Counted from the stretch's first letter, positions 19,305 to 29,326 are shown. The stretch is 64,000 nucleotides of DNA from Azospirillum endophyticum (GCF_016595245.1 NZ_JAENHM010000030.1:62001-126000); one strand, 5' to 3'. Translations and numbers: made by a program. The notes: generated by a model from the letters alone, not told the origin.

Positions 19305-20003
19305 CGTGGATAACGGCGTTTCCACCCACGCCCTGACGCGCCTGCTGGCGTGGCTGTCGCCCGGCTTTCCGGTCGGCGGCTTCTCCTACAGCCATGGGAT
19401 CGAGGCGGCGGTGGAGCAGGGGCTGGTGCGGGACCGGGCGACGCTGATCGTCTGGCTCGACGGCATCCTGCGCCATGGCGCCGGACGGACCGACGGCATG
19501 CTGTTCGCCGCCGCCCATCGCGCCGTGCTGGCCGGGGACGAGGTTGCCTTCGCCTGGGCGGTGGAGCGGGCCGACATCCTGCGCGCCTCCGCCGAGACCG
19601 CGCTCGAATCGCGGGCGCAGGGGCAGGCCTTCCTGCTGGCGATCCGCGCCGCATGGCCGCTCGACGGGCTGGCGCGCTGGGATGCGGTGATCGCCGCCAC
19701 CGGACGGCCGGTCGCCTACGCGGTGGCGGTGGCGCTGGCGGCATCTCTGATCGGCGTGGCGGAGGGGCCGGCGCTGACCGCCTACCTCCATGCCTTCGCC
19801 GCCAATCTGGTGTCGGCCGGCGTCCGGCTGGTGCCGCTGGGCCAGACCGACGGGCAGCGGGCGCTGGCCGCCCTCGATCCCATCACCCACCGGGCGGCGG
19901 AGACGGCGCTGGCCGCCCCGCTCGACGATCTCGGCGGCCGGGCGATGGCCGTCGACTGGACCTCGATGATCCACGAAACCCAATATACGAGGCTGTTCCG
20001 CTC

Positions 20004-20007
<4 letters not shown>
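19288..20007 (+). CDS. ureF: Urease accessory protein UreF
   Basis: 239 residues. Acts with UreD and UreG in the activation complex, and is thought to gate GTP hydrolysis by UreG. Seen: [23 protein letters not shown], the family signature, then [23 protein letters not shown] and a conserved C-terminal [14 protein letters not shown]. The start at 19288 is one of several Mets inside the ureE His-tail (19255, 19276, 19288), and I chose the one nearest the conserved core. Any choice overlaps ureE. Its TGA overlaps the ureG ATG by 4 nt. Confidence 0.93.
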
Positions 20008-20648
<641 letters not shown>

Positions 20649-20731
20649 AGACTCGCAGGGCCCTTCGGGAACCTCCGGCTTGACCATGCTGTTCATGCAG
20701 CATGAGACGACTGAAGCCGGAGGATGCCCTG

Positions 20732-21631
20732 ATGAAGCGCCCCACCCTTGGCACGGCCCTGCTGCTGGCCGCGCTGAGCCCCCTGTCCATCGCCGCGCCC
20801 GCATTGGCGGCCGACGACTGCGCGGCGGGACTTGACCGGTTGGGCCAGCAGGCGGCGGCTCTCGAAGCTGCCGCGCCGGGCTCCCCCGCTCCGGTGACCC
20901 AGCAGGAAACCGCGCAGCTCCGCGCCCTGCAGCAGGCGGCACAGGCTGCGGCCCAGAAGGGCAACGCCCCCGCCTGCCAGGCGATCCTGGGCGAGGCGGC
21001 GGCCTTGCAGGATTCCATCGTCCATCCGCGCGCCATCGCCGCAGACGATCTTGAGAATGCCAAGCTGCGCAGCCCCGACGGCAAGGATCTCGGCAGCATC
21101 TCCGAACTCATCATCGATCCCGGCACCGGCCGCGTCGCCTATGCGGTGGTCGAGCTGGGCGGCTTCCTCGGTATCGGCGAGGCCGACTTCGCGGTTCCGT
21201 GGGCGCTGTTCACCCCGTCGGGCGACGGCTATGTCCTGAACGTCCCGAAGGACAAGCTGACCAACGCCCCGCGTTTCGACGACAAGAACCGCCCGAACAT
21301 GAACGACCGTCAATGGGCGATGGCGGTGCACACCTATTACGGGGTCGCCCCCTATTGGATGCGCGATTCGGCGACGCTGGCCGCCATCGCCGGGTCCACG
21401 GGCGGCGGCGATGCCCCGGCCGCTCCGCTGCGCCAGGAGGTGCAGCGCCTGTCCCAGGAGGTGGCGCGGCTGAACCAGGAATTGCTGCAGGCGCGCGGTG
21501 CCGCGGGCTCCAGCGGGTCGGCGACGGGCGGCGGAACGGGGCAGGGCGGCGCGCCGAAGACTGCGCCGGACACCGCTCCACAGGCACCGTCCGGGAACAC
21601 CAACCCCCAGCCGCCGGTTTCCCAACAGTGA
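20732..21631 (+). CDS. Exported PRC-barrel domain protein
   Basis: 299 residues with signal peptide (MKRPTLGTALLLAALSPLS, cleavage after ALA-A near 27). The mature protein has an N-terminal Gln/Ala-rich helical part with two Cys (DDCAAGL, ACQAIL), then a PRC-barrel domain (ENAKLRSPDGKDLGSISELI to VAYAVVELGGFLGIGE and FAVPWALF) at ~105-190, a coiled-coil-like LRQEVQRLSQEVARLNQEL and a low-complexity Gly/Pro tail. GGAGG lies 8 nt before the start at 20732, favouring it over the upstream ATG at 20702. Probably periplasmic or envelope-bound; role unknown. Confidence 0.8.
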   Translation: MKRPTLGTALLLAALSPLSIAAPALAADDCAAGLDRLGQQAAALEAAAPGSPAPVTQQETAQLRALQQAAQAAAQKGNAPACQAILGEAAALQDSIVHPRAIAADDLENAKLRSPDGKDLGSISELIIDPGTGRVAYAVVELGGFLGIGEADFAVPWALFTPSGDGYVLNVPKDKLTNAPRFDDKNRPNMNDRQWAMAVHTYYGVAPYWMRDSATLAAIAGSTGGGDAPAAPLRQEVQRLSQEVARLNQELLQARGAAGSSGSATGGGTGQGGAPKTAPDTAPQAPSGNTNPQPPVSQQ

Positions 21632-21691
21632 CGCGATAACGATCCGATGGCGGGCGATCCCCCACCGGGACCCGCATTCAGGAGGACCGAC

Positions 21692-22144
21692 ATGGAACTC
21701 TCTTCAATCACCGACACGGCCCGGCGCAATCTGCGCGGCCTCAACGACCGCCTTCGCGGTTCCAATGGGGCTCCCGGCGGCAGCTACGGCATCAATGTCG
21801 GCCACAACGAACGGCTGGCTTCGCTGGCCGGCGGCGTGGCTCTGGCGGTGCTGGGCCTGCGCCGGCCCAATTGGACCGGTGCCGCGATGGCGCTGGCCGG
21901 CGGCGCCCTGGTGGCACGCGGCCTGACCGGCTATTGCCCCGGCAAGGCCATGCTGTCCGACTGGTCGCACAACGACAGGGCGGCCATTCCGGCCCAGGAT
22001 GTCGAGCACGGCATCGACCTCTATTCCCGCCATCCCGGCGACATCTACAAGGAGGCTTGCGAGGAGGAGATCGTCGACGAAGCCTCGCAGGAATCCTTCC
22101 CGGCCAGCGACCCACCCTCCTTCACGCCCGGTGTCGCCCGTTGA
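21692..22144 (+). CDS. DUF2892 (YgaP-like) membrane protein
   Basis: 150 residues. The middle (INVGHNERLASLAGGVALA to GGALVARGLTGYCP, ~34-83) matches the DUF2892 inner-membrane family: two short hydrophobic segments with a Gly-rich loop ending in GYCP. A soluble acidic C-terminus (QDVEHGIDLY, EACEEEIVDEASQESFPAS) ends in an ASQESFPASDPPS motif that is frequent in small alphaproteobacterial stress proteins. AGGAGG is 6 nt upstream. Ends before a strong terminator. Function unknown. Confidence 0.8.
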   Translation: MELSSITDTARRNLRGLNDRLRGSNGAPGGSYGINVGHNERLASLAGGVALAVLGLRRPNWTGAAMALAGGALVARGLTGYCPGKAMLSDWSHNDRAAIPAQDVEHGIDLYSRHPGDIYKEACEEEIVDEASQESFPASDPPSFTPGVAR

Positions 22145-22197
22145 GAAAGCGGGCAGCCTAGGCGGTGTTTCTCCATAACGGAACTGTCATCAAGAAA

Positions 22198-22231
22198 CGG
22201 CCTGCCAGTCCAATGCTGGCAGGCCGTCTTT
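22198..22231 (+). terminator. Rho-independent terminator
   Basis: Perfect 11-bp stem CGGCCTGCCAG / CTGGCAGGCCG with 7-nt loop, followed by TCTTT. Ends the PRC-barrel and DUF2892-like genes and insulates fabI. Confidence 0.85.
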
Positions 22232-22465
22232 GATATGGATCAATGAAAGATCAGGAATGGACGTGACTTCGGCTTTTACTGACTATTTATGAGGCAATGC
22301 TGCGCGTTGATTGAGATGCATACGCGAATTGCTCCGATCGCGCATTGCGAAGCTGGGGTGATTGGTCTATGGTGCACTGCACAAGGGGCGCTGCGTACCT
22401 TTCGGCGAATGACCGCCATGGTTGAGGTCGCTCCTTTCGTCACATCGACCGCAGGACAGTCCGCC

Positions 22466-23251
22466 ATGACCACGATCATTCCCGCCGCCGCCACCCTCGA
22501 AGGCAAGAAGGGGCTCGTCCTCGGCATCGCCAACGACCAGTCGATCGCCTGGGGCTGCGCCCGCGCCTTCCGCGCGTTGGGTGCCGACCTTGCGGTCAGC
22601 TATCTGAACGACAAGGCCAAGAGGTTCGTCGAGCCGCTGGCCCAGCAGCTGGAGGCCGAGATCTTCGAACCGGTGGACGTCACCGGCGAAGGCGAGCTGA
22701 AGGCCATGTTCGACAAGATCGGCGAGAAGTGGGGCAAGCTCGACTTCGCGCTCCACAGCATCGCCTTCGCCCCCAAGGAGGATCTGCACGGCCGGGTCGT
22801 CGACTGCTCGCGCGAAGGGTTCCAGCAGGCGATGGATGTCTCCTGCCATTCCTTCATCCGCATGGCGAAGTATGCGGAGCCGCTGATGAAGGACGGCGGA
22901 TCGCTGTTCACCATGTCCTATTTCGGTGCCAACCGCGTCATCGACAATTACGGCGTGATGGGACCGGTCAAGGCCGCGCTCGAGGCCAGCGTGCGTTACC
23001 TCGCGGCCGAACTCGGCCCGAAGGGCATCCGTGTCCATGCCATCTCGCCCGGCCCGATCAAGACCCGTGCCGCCTCCGGCATCGCCCATTTCGACGAGTT
23101 GATGAACAAGGCCGCCGAGCGTGCGCCGGAAGGCCGTCTGGTCACCATTGAGGAGGTCGGCTACACCACCGCCTTCCTCGCCACCGATGGTGCCAAGGGC
23201 ATCACCGGCGACACCACTTATGTCGATTGCGGTTATTCCATCGTCGGCTAA
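22466..23251 (+). CDS. fabI: Enoyl-[acyl-carrier-protein] reductase (NADH), FabI type
   Basis: 261 residues, last step of each fatty-acid elongation cycle; target of triclosan and isoniazid-type drugs. Seen: GLVLGIANDQSIAWGCARAF (FabI-type cofactor loop), DFALHSIAFAP, SYFGANRVIDNYGVMGPVK with the Tyr-x6-Lys catalytic pair (YGVMGPVK) and VHAISPGPIKTRAASGI. MTTIIPAAATLEGKK was chosen as start at 22466; longer upstream frame lacks an SD. It is monocistronic after a terminator. Confidence 0.94.
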   Translation: MTTIIPAAATLEGKKGLVLGIANDQSIAWGCARAFRALGADLAVSYLNDKAKRFVEPLAQQLEAEIFEPVDVTGEGELKAMFDKIGEKWGKLDFALHSIAFAPKEDLHGRVVDCSREGFQQAMDVSCHSFIRMAKYAEPLMKDGGSLFTMSYFGANRVIDNYGVMGPVKAALEASVRYLAAELGPKGIRVHAISPGPIKTRAASGIAHFDELMNKAAERAPEGRLVTIEEVGYTTAFLATDGAKGITGDTTYVDCGYSIVG

Positions 23252-23448
23252 CTCCTGGAGGATCCAGGGTTGCGAACGGGGACGGGTGCGGCGACGCATC
23301 CGGCCCCGTTGCGTTTCGGCCCGTCCCTCCGATGCGTCAAACAGGTGCGTCAAATTGCCGTGTGACGCCGCCGGCTGTTCAGGCTGGGCGGCGAGACCAT
23401 CCATAATCCCTCGAACGGAGTGCCGGCAAAGGGGGAGGCCGCAAGGTC

Positions 23449-23859
23449 ATGGGCGCCATCACATGGCGACGGCAGTTGAGCGTCGGTCAGCCGGCCATCG
23501 ACGACGATCACAAACACCTGATCGATTATCTGAACGAACTGGACGGAGCACTGGCCGCTCCGCGGTTCCAGCCGGCGCGCGTCGCCAAGATCCTGATCAA
23601 GCTGCTGGAATACACCAAGGAGCATTTTGCCCGCGAAGAACGGATCATGCAGATCGTGCATTACCCGAAATTCGAGGAGCATGCCGCCATGCACCGCGCG
23701 GCGGTCCAGAAGGTCAGCGAACTGTCCAACCGCTTCGCCGGCGAACCCACCCACGAGAACGCCGAGAAGCTTTACAAATTCACCGCCGATTGGCTGGTCC
23801 GCCACATCATCCTGATGGACACGCAGCTGACGCCCTACGTTCGCGGTGTCTGGGCGTGA
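23449..23859 (+). CDS. Bacteriohemerythrin
   Basis: 136 residues, four-helix bundle with a non-heme di-iron O2-binding site. Ligand pattern seen: H in IDDDHKHLIDYLNEL (His21), H-x3-E in KEHFAREERIM, H-x3-H (EEHAAMHRAAV) and the C-terminal H-x4-D (RHIILMD). These are the canonical residues. Such single-domain proteins are proposed to carry or sense oxygen in microaerophiles. A second, divergent hemerythrin lies at 31342. Confidence 0.92.
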   Translation: MGAITWRRQLSVGQPAIDDDHKHLIDYLNELDGALAAPRFQPARVAKILIKLLEYTKEHFAREERIMQIVHYPKFEEHAAMHRAAVQKVSELSNRFAGEPTHENAEKLYKFTADWLVRHIILMDTQLTPYVRGVWA

Positions 23860-23878
23860 CGGAGAACGGGGCGGCCCC

Positions 23879-24772
23879 TTACCCCACGAACTCCGCCGTC
23901 CGATAGCCTTGGGCATAGAGCAGAGCGGTCAGGTCGCCATGATCGACGCGGGCGCGGGCTTCGGCGGCGACCACCGCCTTGGCATGGAAGGCGACGCCCA
24001 GACCTGCCGCCAGCAGCATCGGCAGGTCGTTGGCCCCGTCGCCGACGGCCATGGTCTCCGCCACCGGCACGCGATGCTCGCCGGCATAGGCTGTCAGCGC
24101 CTGCAGCTTGCTGTCCTTGTCCAGAATCGGCTCGATCACCTTGCCGGTCATCACGCCGTCGATCACTTCCAACTCGTTGCCACGGTCGTCGTCGAAGCCG
24201 ATCCAGCTGCGCACCCGGCCGGTGAAGCAGCGGAACCCACCCGACACCAGGACGCAGACGGCGCCGTTGGCGCGCATGGTGCCGACCAGCTGGGCCGCAC
24301 CCGGCATCAGGGTGGCGCGCTGCCACACCTCGTCGATCACGGCTTCCTTCAGGCCCTTCAGCAAGGCGACCCGCTCGCGTACGGCGTCCTTGAAGTCGAT
24401 CTCGCCGTTCATCGCCCGGGCGGTGATGGCGGCGATGTGGTCCTTCAGCCCGACATAGTCGCCCAACTCGTCCAGCATCTCCTGCTCGATGATCGTCGAC
24501 TCCATGTCGGCGACCAGCAGCCGCTTGCGCCGTGCCGCCGCCGGCTGGGCGACGACGTCGAGCGCGGCGCCGTTCAGGGCGTGGCGGATCGCCGCCTCCG
24601 CCTGTTCGGGTGCGAGGTTGCCGAAGGGCAGGTCGCAGGCGGTGCCCGGCGCCAGCCAGTCCGGTGCCCCGGCATCGGCGCCCAGCGCCACCAGCGCCGC
24701 CTTGGCGGTCTGGACGGCGGACTCGTCGAGCGTGGCGGTGCGGGGGGCGATCAGCGTGGCGACGGCGTTCAT
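23879..24772 (-). CDS. serB: Phosphoserine phosphatase
   Basis: 297 residues, HAD-superfamily enzyme making L-serine. An N-terminal ACT-like regulatory part (1-80) precedes the catalytic core: LLVADMESTIIEQEMLDEL is motif I, with the usual DxDST written here as DMEST (the second Asp replaced by Glu). Motif II is LVSGGF and motif III/IV is DKDSKLQAL ... AVGDGANDLPML. ATG 24772 is the first Met of the frame with family-like N-terminal sequence. Divergent from miaA. Confidence 0.9.
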   Translation of the reverse strand: MNAVATLIAPRTATLDESAVQTAKAALVALGADAGAPDWLAPGTACDLPFGNLAPEQAEAAIRHALNGAALDVVAQPAAARRKRLLVADMESTIIEQEMLDELGDYVGLKDHIAAITARAMNGEIDFKDAVRERVALLKGLKEAVIDEVWQRATLMPGAAQLVGTMRANGAVCVLVSGGFRCFTGRVRSWIGFDDDRGNELEVIDGVMTGKVIEPILDKDSKLQALTAYAGEHRVPVAETMAVGDGANDLPMLLAAGLGVAFHAKAVVAAEARARVDHGDLTALLYAQGYRTAEFVG

Positions 24773-24931
24773 CGGCGGGTATCCCGAGGAAAAGAGGGCC
24801 TTTGCGCGCTGCCTACCACAGGCGGCGGACGCGGTCCAACGAAGCTTCGGCGTCGGCGTGCGGATGGGTGTTGCAATGCCGGCGTAGGGACGCCATGGAA
24901 GGGGGATGGAACTGGCTCGATGGACTTTGTT

Positions 24932-24953
24932 CCCTCTCCCCCCGGGGAGAGGG
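24932..24953. repeat. Interspersed G/C hairpin repeat
   Basis: CCCTCTCCCC-CC-GGGGAGAGGG, 10-bp stem, between divergent serB and miaA, only 23 nt before the miaA start. Same family as the other C-rich palindromes. Confidence 0.7.
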
Positions 24954-24976
24954 GGACTTGAGGTGGGGAGCCTGTG

Positions 24977-25969
24977 ATGTCCGGACTGACAGATGTCATC
25001 GTCATCGGCGGTCCGACGGCGTCGGGCAAGTCGGGGCTGGCGCTCGCCGTCGCCGAGGCGTTCGGCGGTACCGTCATCAATGCCGACAGCATGCAGCTCT
25101 ACGCCGATCTGGACGTGCTGACCGCCCGGCCGCCGGTCGAAGATCTGGCGCGGGCGCCGCATCGGCTCTATGGCGTGCTGCCGGCGGCCGAGCGCGGGTC
25201 TGCGGCCCGCTGGCGCGAAATGGCGCTGGCGGAGATCGCCGCCGCCAAGGCAGACGGGCGACTTCCGGTGGTGGTCGGCGGCACCGGCCTCTATCTCCGC
25301 GCCCTGATGCAGGGCTTGAGCGAGGTTCCGGCCACCCCGGACGAGCTGCGCGCCGCCGCCCATGCCCGGCTGGCGACCATCGGTGGCGAGGCCTTCCGGG
25401 CCGAACTGGTCGCCCGCGATCCGGCGTCGGCCAAGCTGAACCCCGGCGACACCACCCGCCTGACCCGCGCCTGGGAGGTGCTTGAGGCCACCGGCCAACC
25501 GCTGTCCCACTGGCAGAGCCTGACCGCCCAAGGGGCGCCCGCGGATTTGCGCTTCACCATCCTGGTGCTCGACCCGCCGCGCGCCGATCTCTACGCCCAG
25601 TGCGACAGGCGCTTCCAAGTGATGATGGAGCAGGGGGCGCTGGAGGAAGTGCGGCGGCTCGATGCCCTGGCCCGCGATCAGCAGCTCGCCCCCGACCTTC
25701 CGGTGCTGAAGGCATTGGGCGTGCCGGAACTGCGTCGCGCCCTGGGCGGCGAAGTTCCACTCGACGAGGCCATTGCGCTGGCCCAGCAATCGACCCGCCG
25801 CTACGCCAAACGGCAGGTGACGTGGTTCCGGCATCAGATTGTTGGCAAATCATCCGATTTGCTGGTAAGTCATACAGGACAGCATAGCTGCCATACCATC
25901 GATTCGCCTTGTTCGCCTGCGGTACGAAATGCAATGCTCGACCGCCTGAGAACGATACTAAATTACTGA
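24977..25969 (+). CDS. miaA: tRNA dimethylallyltransferase
   Basis: 330 residues. Adds dimethylallyl to adenosine-37 of tRNAs reading UNN codons. Seen: P-loop GGPTASGKSGLALAVAE, INADSMQLYADLDVLTARP, VGGTGLYLRALMQGL, RRYAKRQVTWFRHQ. ATG 24977 directly follows a GTG at 24974 and either could initiate. The final ~35 residues (from LLVSHTGQHSCHT) are more divergent than the core. Confidence 0.94.
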   Translation: MSGLTDVIVIGGPTASGKSGLALAVAEAFGGTVINADSMQLYADLDVLTARPPVEDLARAPHRLYGVLPAAERGSAARWREMALAEIAAAKADGRLPVVVGGTGLYLRALMQGLSEVPATPDELRAAAHARLATIGGEAFRAELVARDPASAKLNPGDTTRLTRAWEVLEATGQPLSHWQSLTAQGAPADLRFTILVLDPPRADLYAQCDRRFQVMMEQGALEEVRRLDALARDQQLAPDLPVLKALGVPELRRALGGEVPLDEAIALAQQSTRRYAKRQVTWFRHQIVGKSSDLLVSHTGQHSCHTIDSPCSPAVRNAMLDRLRTILNY

Positions 25970-25986
25970 TCCGAAGGAGAAGCACC

Positions 25987-27198
25987 GTGTCGGTTGATTG
26001 GGGTCATGTGTTCGCCGGCCGCGTGGGCGGCATGACGGCGTCCGAAATCCGGGAACTGCTGAAGCTGATCGACCGTCCGGAGATCATCTCCTTCGCCGGC
26101 GGCATTCCCGACCCGGATCTGTTCCCCAGCTCCGCCATCGCCCGCGCCTACGAGAAGATCTTCCAGTCCAATGCCGGCGCCGGCGCCGCCCTGCAATACT
26201 CCATCACCGAAGGCTACACGCCGCTGCGGGAGTGGATCTGCGACTATATGGGCGGCAAGGGCGTCACCGTCGGCCTGGACGGCGTTCTGATCACCAACGG
26301 CTCGCAGCAGGTGCTGGAGTTCGTCGGCAAGCTGCTGATCGGCCCCGGCGACAAGATCGTGGTGACCCGCCCGACCTATCTCGGCGCGCTGCAGGCCTTC
26401 TCGCCCTACGAGCCGACCTATCTCTCCATTCCGATGGACGAGGAAGGGCCGGAGATGACGGCGCTGACCGAGGCGCTGGCGCAGCAGCCGAAGTTCTTCT
26501 ATCTCGTCCCCGATTTCCAGAATCCCAACGGCACCACGGTGACGCTGGCCCGCCGGCACGCCATCCTGGACGCCTGCGACGCGGCCGGCGTGCCGGTGAT
26601 CGAGGACACCGCCTATTGCGAGCTGCGCTACGACGGCGACCATCTGCCGCTGATGGCGGCCCTGGATTGCGAGCGCAACGGCGGCAAGCTGACCAATGTC
26701 ATCTTCGGCGGCACCTTCTCCAAGACGATGGTGCCGGCGATGCGCGTCGGCTGGGTCAACGCGGCGCCCGAGGTGGTGAACCGGCTGGTCCTGATGAAGC
26801 AGGCCGCCGACCTGCATGCCAGCACGATCAACCAGATCGTCATGCACGATGTCGTCTCGCAGATCTTCGACAGCCACATCAAGCTGCTGCGCACCCAGTA
26901 CAAGGAGCGCCGCGACGCCATGCTGGCGGCGCTGGAGGAGTTCGCCCCGCCGGGCGTCACCTGGACCAAGCCGGAAGGCGGCCTGTTCGTCTGGATCGAG
27001 GCGCCTGAAGGCGTTGACGGCACCGAACTGCTGGCCCGCGCCATCAAGGAGGCCAACGTCGCCTTCGTCCCCGGCTCGGCCTTCCACGCCGACCGGTCCG
27101 GCAAGAACACGCTGCGCCTAGCCTTCTCCGTCACCAAGCCGGCCCAGATCCGGGAGGGCATCCGCCGGCTGTGCGGGCTGCTGAAGACGGCCGCCTGA
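25987..27198 (+). CDS. PLP-dependent aminotransferase, class I/II (LysN/2-aminoadipate type)
   Basis: 403 residues, fold-type I PLP enzyme. Seen: ISFAGGIPDPDLFP, ALQYSITEGYTPLREWI (typical of the MocR/LysN-like subgroup), VLITNGSQQVLEFVGKLL, DFQNPNGTT, PVIEDTAYCELRY and the PLP lysine in GGTFSKTMVPAMRVGW, plus the RLAFSV arginine region. GTG at 25987 is preceded by AAGGAGA at a good distance, so it is preferred over upstream codons in the same frame. Substrate may be aromatic or branched amino acids or 2-aminoadipate. The gene is followed by a strong terminator and then the ilv genes. Confidence 0.87.
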   Translation: MSVDWGHVFAGRVGGMTASEIRELLKLIDRPEIISFAGGIPDPDLFPSSAIARAYEKIFQSNAGAGAALQYSITEGYTPLREWICDYMGGKGVTVGLDGVLITNGSQQVLEFVGKLLIGPGDKIVVTRPTYLGALQAFSPYEPTYLSIPMDEEGPEMTALTEALAQQPKFFYLVPDFQNPNGTTVTLARRHAILDACDAAGVPVIEDTAYCELRYDGDHLPLMAALDCERNGGKLTNVIFGGTFSKTMVPAMRVGWVNAAPEVVNRLVLMKQAADLHASTINQIVMHDVVSQIFDSHIKLLRTQYKERRDAMLAALEEFAPPGVTWTKPEGGLFVWIEAPEGVDGTELLARAIKEANVAFVPGSAFHADRSGKNTLRLAFSVTKPAQIREGIRRLCGLLKTAA

Positions 27199-27226
27199 CG
27201 GCTGCCGCCTTCCCCCCGTCGCGCCT

Positions 27227-27270
27227 TGCAAACGGCGGCCGCGCTTCGGTGTGGCCGCCGTTTGCATTTT
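27227..27270 (+). terminator. Rho-independent terminator
   Basis: Perfect 14-bp stem TGCAAACGGCGGCC / GGCCGCCGTTTGCA around a 12-nt loop, followed by TTTT. Ends the aminotransferase transcript and isolates it from ilvB. Confidence 0.9.
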
Positions 27271-27368
27271 CGGCGGAACCGACCGGCGCAGCGCCGATGT
27301 TGCAAAGCATGCGCGCAACATTTGGAAAAACTGCGGCAAAAAAACTTTGCGAACATTCGCAAAATGGG

Positions 27369-27397
27369 TTGACCCGCGACTGGAGTTTTGACTAATT
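27369..27397 (+). promoter_or_regulatory. Candidate sigma-70-type promoter of ilvB
   Basis: TTGACC (27369-27374), 17-nt spacer, CTAATT (27392-27397). The -35 matches consensus at five of six, the -10 weakly. It lies about 130 bp ahead of ilvB in an AT-richer patch following the terminator. Confidence 0.4.
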
Positions 27398-27494
27398 TGC
27401 CGCTCCCGGCCACAGCCATCGGGGCTAAGCCGTTGTTCCGGCGGCATAGCCCGGCAGCCTTGGCCGGTGACAAGTCCAAGGAACCGGGTGCCTT

Positions 27495-27524
27495 AGAGGA
27501 GGCGCCCACATGAGAAGGTCGTGA
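27495..27524 (+). other. Four-codon minicistron overlapping the ilvB Shine-Dalgarno
   Basis: AGAGGAGG (27495-27502) sits 7 nt before an ATG at 27510 that opens a frame encoding only Met-Arg-Arg-Ser and stops at 27522-27524, 3 nt before the ilvB ATG (27528). The minicistron covers the weaker ilvB site (AGAAGG). Translation of ilvB may therefore be coupled to, or limited by, ribosomes terminating here. No run of Val/Leu/Ile codons, so it is not a classical attenuator peptide. Confidence 0.5.
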
Positions 27525-27527
27525 GCG

Positions 27528-29291
27528 ATGTCCGAACAGAAGCTGACCGGCGCCCAGATCGTCATCAAGGCCCTGAAGGATCAGGGCGTTGACATCATCT
27601 TCGGCTATCCCGGCGGCGCCGTACTTCCCATCTACGACGCACTGTTCCAGCAGAACGACCTCCGCCATGTCCTTGTACGCCACGAGCAGGCCGCGGTTCA
27701 TGCGGCGGAGGGCTACGCGCGCTCGACCGGCAAGGTCGGCTGCGTGCTGGTGACCTCCGGCCCCGGCGCCACCAACGCGGTGACCGGCCTGCTGGACGCG
27801 CTGTGCGACAGCATCCCGCTGGTCTGCCTGTCGGGCCAGGTGCCGACCCACCTGATCGGCAACGACGCCTTCCAGGAAGCCGACACCACCGGCATCACCC
27901 GTCCCTGCACCAAGCACAATTACCTGGTGAAGGACGTCGACAATCTGGCCCGCACCCTGCACGAGGCCTTCTATGTCGCGCGCAGCGGGCGTCCGGGTCC
28001 GGTGCTGGTCGACATTCCGAAGGACGTGCAGTTCGCCGACGGCACCTATGTCCCGCCGGCGGAGGTCAAGCACAAGACCTACCGTCCGCAGGTGAAGGCG
28101 GAGTTGGCGCGCATCGAAGAGGCGGTGGAGCTGATCGCCAACGCCAAGCGGCCGGTCTTCTACACCGGTGGCGGCGTGATCAACGCCGGCCCCTTCGCGT
28201 CCAAGCTGCTGACCCAGTTCGTCAAGACCACCGGTTTCCCGATCACCTCGACCCTGATGGGCCTGGGCGCCTTCCCGGCCTCCGACACTCAGTGGCTGGG
28301 CATGCTCGGCATGCACGGCACGTACGAGGCGAATCTCGCCATGTACGAATGCGACGTCATGATCAACATCGGCGCCCGCTTCGACGATCGCGTGACCGGC
28401 AAGCTGTCGGCCTTCTCGCCGGGCTCCAAGAAGATCCACGTCGACATCGACCCCAGTTCGATCAACAAGAACGTCGCGGTCGACATCCCGATCGTCGGCG
28501 ACTGCGGTGCCGTGCTGGAAGACATGCTGCGCATCTGGAAGGCGCGCGCCAAGTCGCCGGACAAGGCCGCGCTGAAGGAGTGGTGGGGGAAGATCGAAGG
28601 CTGGCGCGCCCGCAACTGCCTGAACTACAACCGCACCGAATCGGTCATCAAGCCGCAGTATGCGCTGGAGCGCCTGCGCGAGGCTCTGCGCGGCAAGGAC
28701 CACTACATTACGACGGAGGTCGGCCAGCACCAGATGTGGGCCGCCCAGTTCCTGCCCTTCGACCAGCCGAACCGCTGGATGACCTCGGGCGGGCTCGGCA
28801 CCATGGGCTACGGCCTGCCGGCCGCCATCGGCGCCCAACTGGCCCATCCCGACGCCATCGTCGTCGACGTGTCGGGCGAGGCCAGCTTCCTGATGAACAT
28901 GCAGGAGATCGGCACCGCCGTGCAGTACCGTGCGCCGGTCAAGATCTTCATCCTGAACAACCAGTATATGGGCATGGTGCGCCAGTGGCAGGAGCTGCTG
29001 CATGGCTCGCGCTATTCCCAGAGCTATTCGGAAGCCCTGCCGGACTTCGTGAAGCTCGCGGAATCCTGGGGCTGCGTCGGCCTGCGCGCCACCACGGTGG
29101 CCGAGGTCGATCAGGTGATCGAGAAGATGCTGGCTGTCACCGACCGCCCCTGCATCATCGACATCGCCGTCGATCCGAGGGAGAACTGCTTCCCGATGAT
29201 CCCGGGCGGCAAGGCCCACAACGAGATCCTGTTCGGTCCGGACGACAGCCCGTCCGACGCCACGCCGGAAGACGGCATGGTGCTGGTCTGA
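27528..29291 (+). CDS. ilvB: Acetolactate synthase, large (catalytic) subunit
   Basis: 587 residues, ThDP- and FAD-dependent. Condenses two pyruvates, or pyruvate plus 2-ketobutyrate, to start valine/leucine/isoleucine synthesis. Seen: IIFGYPGGAVLPIYDAL, RHEQAAVHAAEGYARS with the catalytic Glu, VTSGPGATNAVTGL, the FAD/middle domain and the ThDP site VDVSGEASFLMNMQEIGT followed by ILNNQYMGM. At this site the usual GD pair is GE (Glu451), a conservative change known in related alphaproteobacterial enzymes by my recollection. Followed by ilvN after 35 nt. Confidence 0.95.
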   Translation: MSEQKLTGAQIVIKALKDQGVDIIFGYPGGAVLPIYDALFQQNDLRHVLVRHEQAAVHAAEGYARSTGKVGCVLVTSGPGATNAVTGLLDALCDSIPLVCLSGQVPTHLIGNDAFQEADTTGITRPCTKHNYLVKDVDNLARTLHEAFYVARSGRPGPVLVDIPKDVQFADGTYVPPAEVKHKTYRPQVKAELARIEEAVELIANAKRPVFYTGGGVINAGPFASKLLTQFVKTTGFPITSTLMGLGAFPASDTQWLGMLGMHGTYEANLAMYECDVMINIGARFDDRVTGKLSAFSPGSKKIHVDIDPSSINKNVAVDIPIVGDCGAVLEDMLRIWKARAKSPDKAALKEWWGKIEGWRARNCLNYNRTESVIKPQYALERLREALRGKDHYITTEVGQHQMWAAQFLPFDQPNRWMTSGGLGTMGYGLPAAIGAQLAHPDAIVVDVSGEASFLMNMQEIGTAVQYRAPVKIFILNNQYMGMVRQWQELLHGSRYSQSYSEALPDFVKLAESWGCVGLRATTVAEVDQVIEKMLAVTDRPCIIDIAVDPRENCFPMIPGGKAHNEILFGPDDSPSDATPEDGMVLV

Positions 29292-29326
29292 TCGGCTGAC
29301 GACGAACGAAGGGAAGGACGGGATCC

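Noticed and set aside
27271..27527. Classical ilv attenuator leader peptide
   Set aside because: No short frame with a run of Val, Leu or Ile codons, and no mutually exclusive terminator next to ilvB. Only the MRRS minicistron was found.
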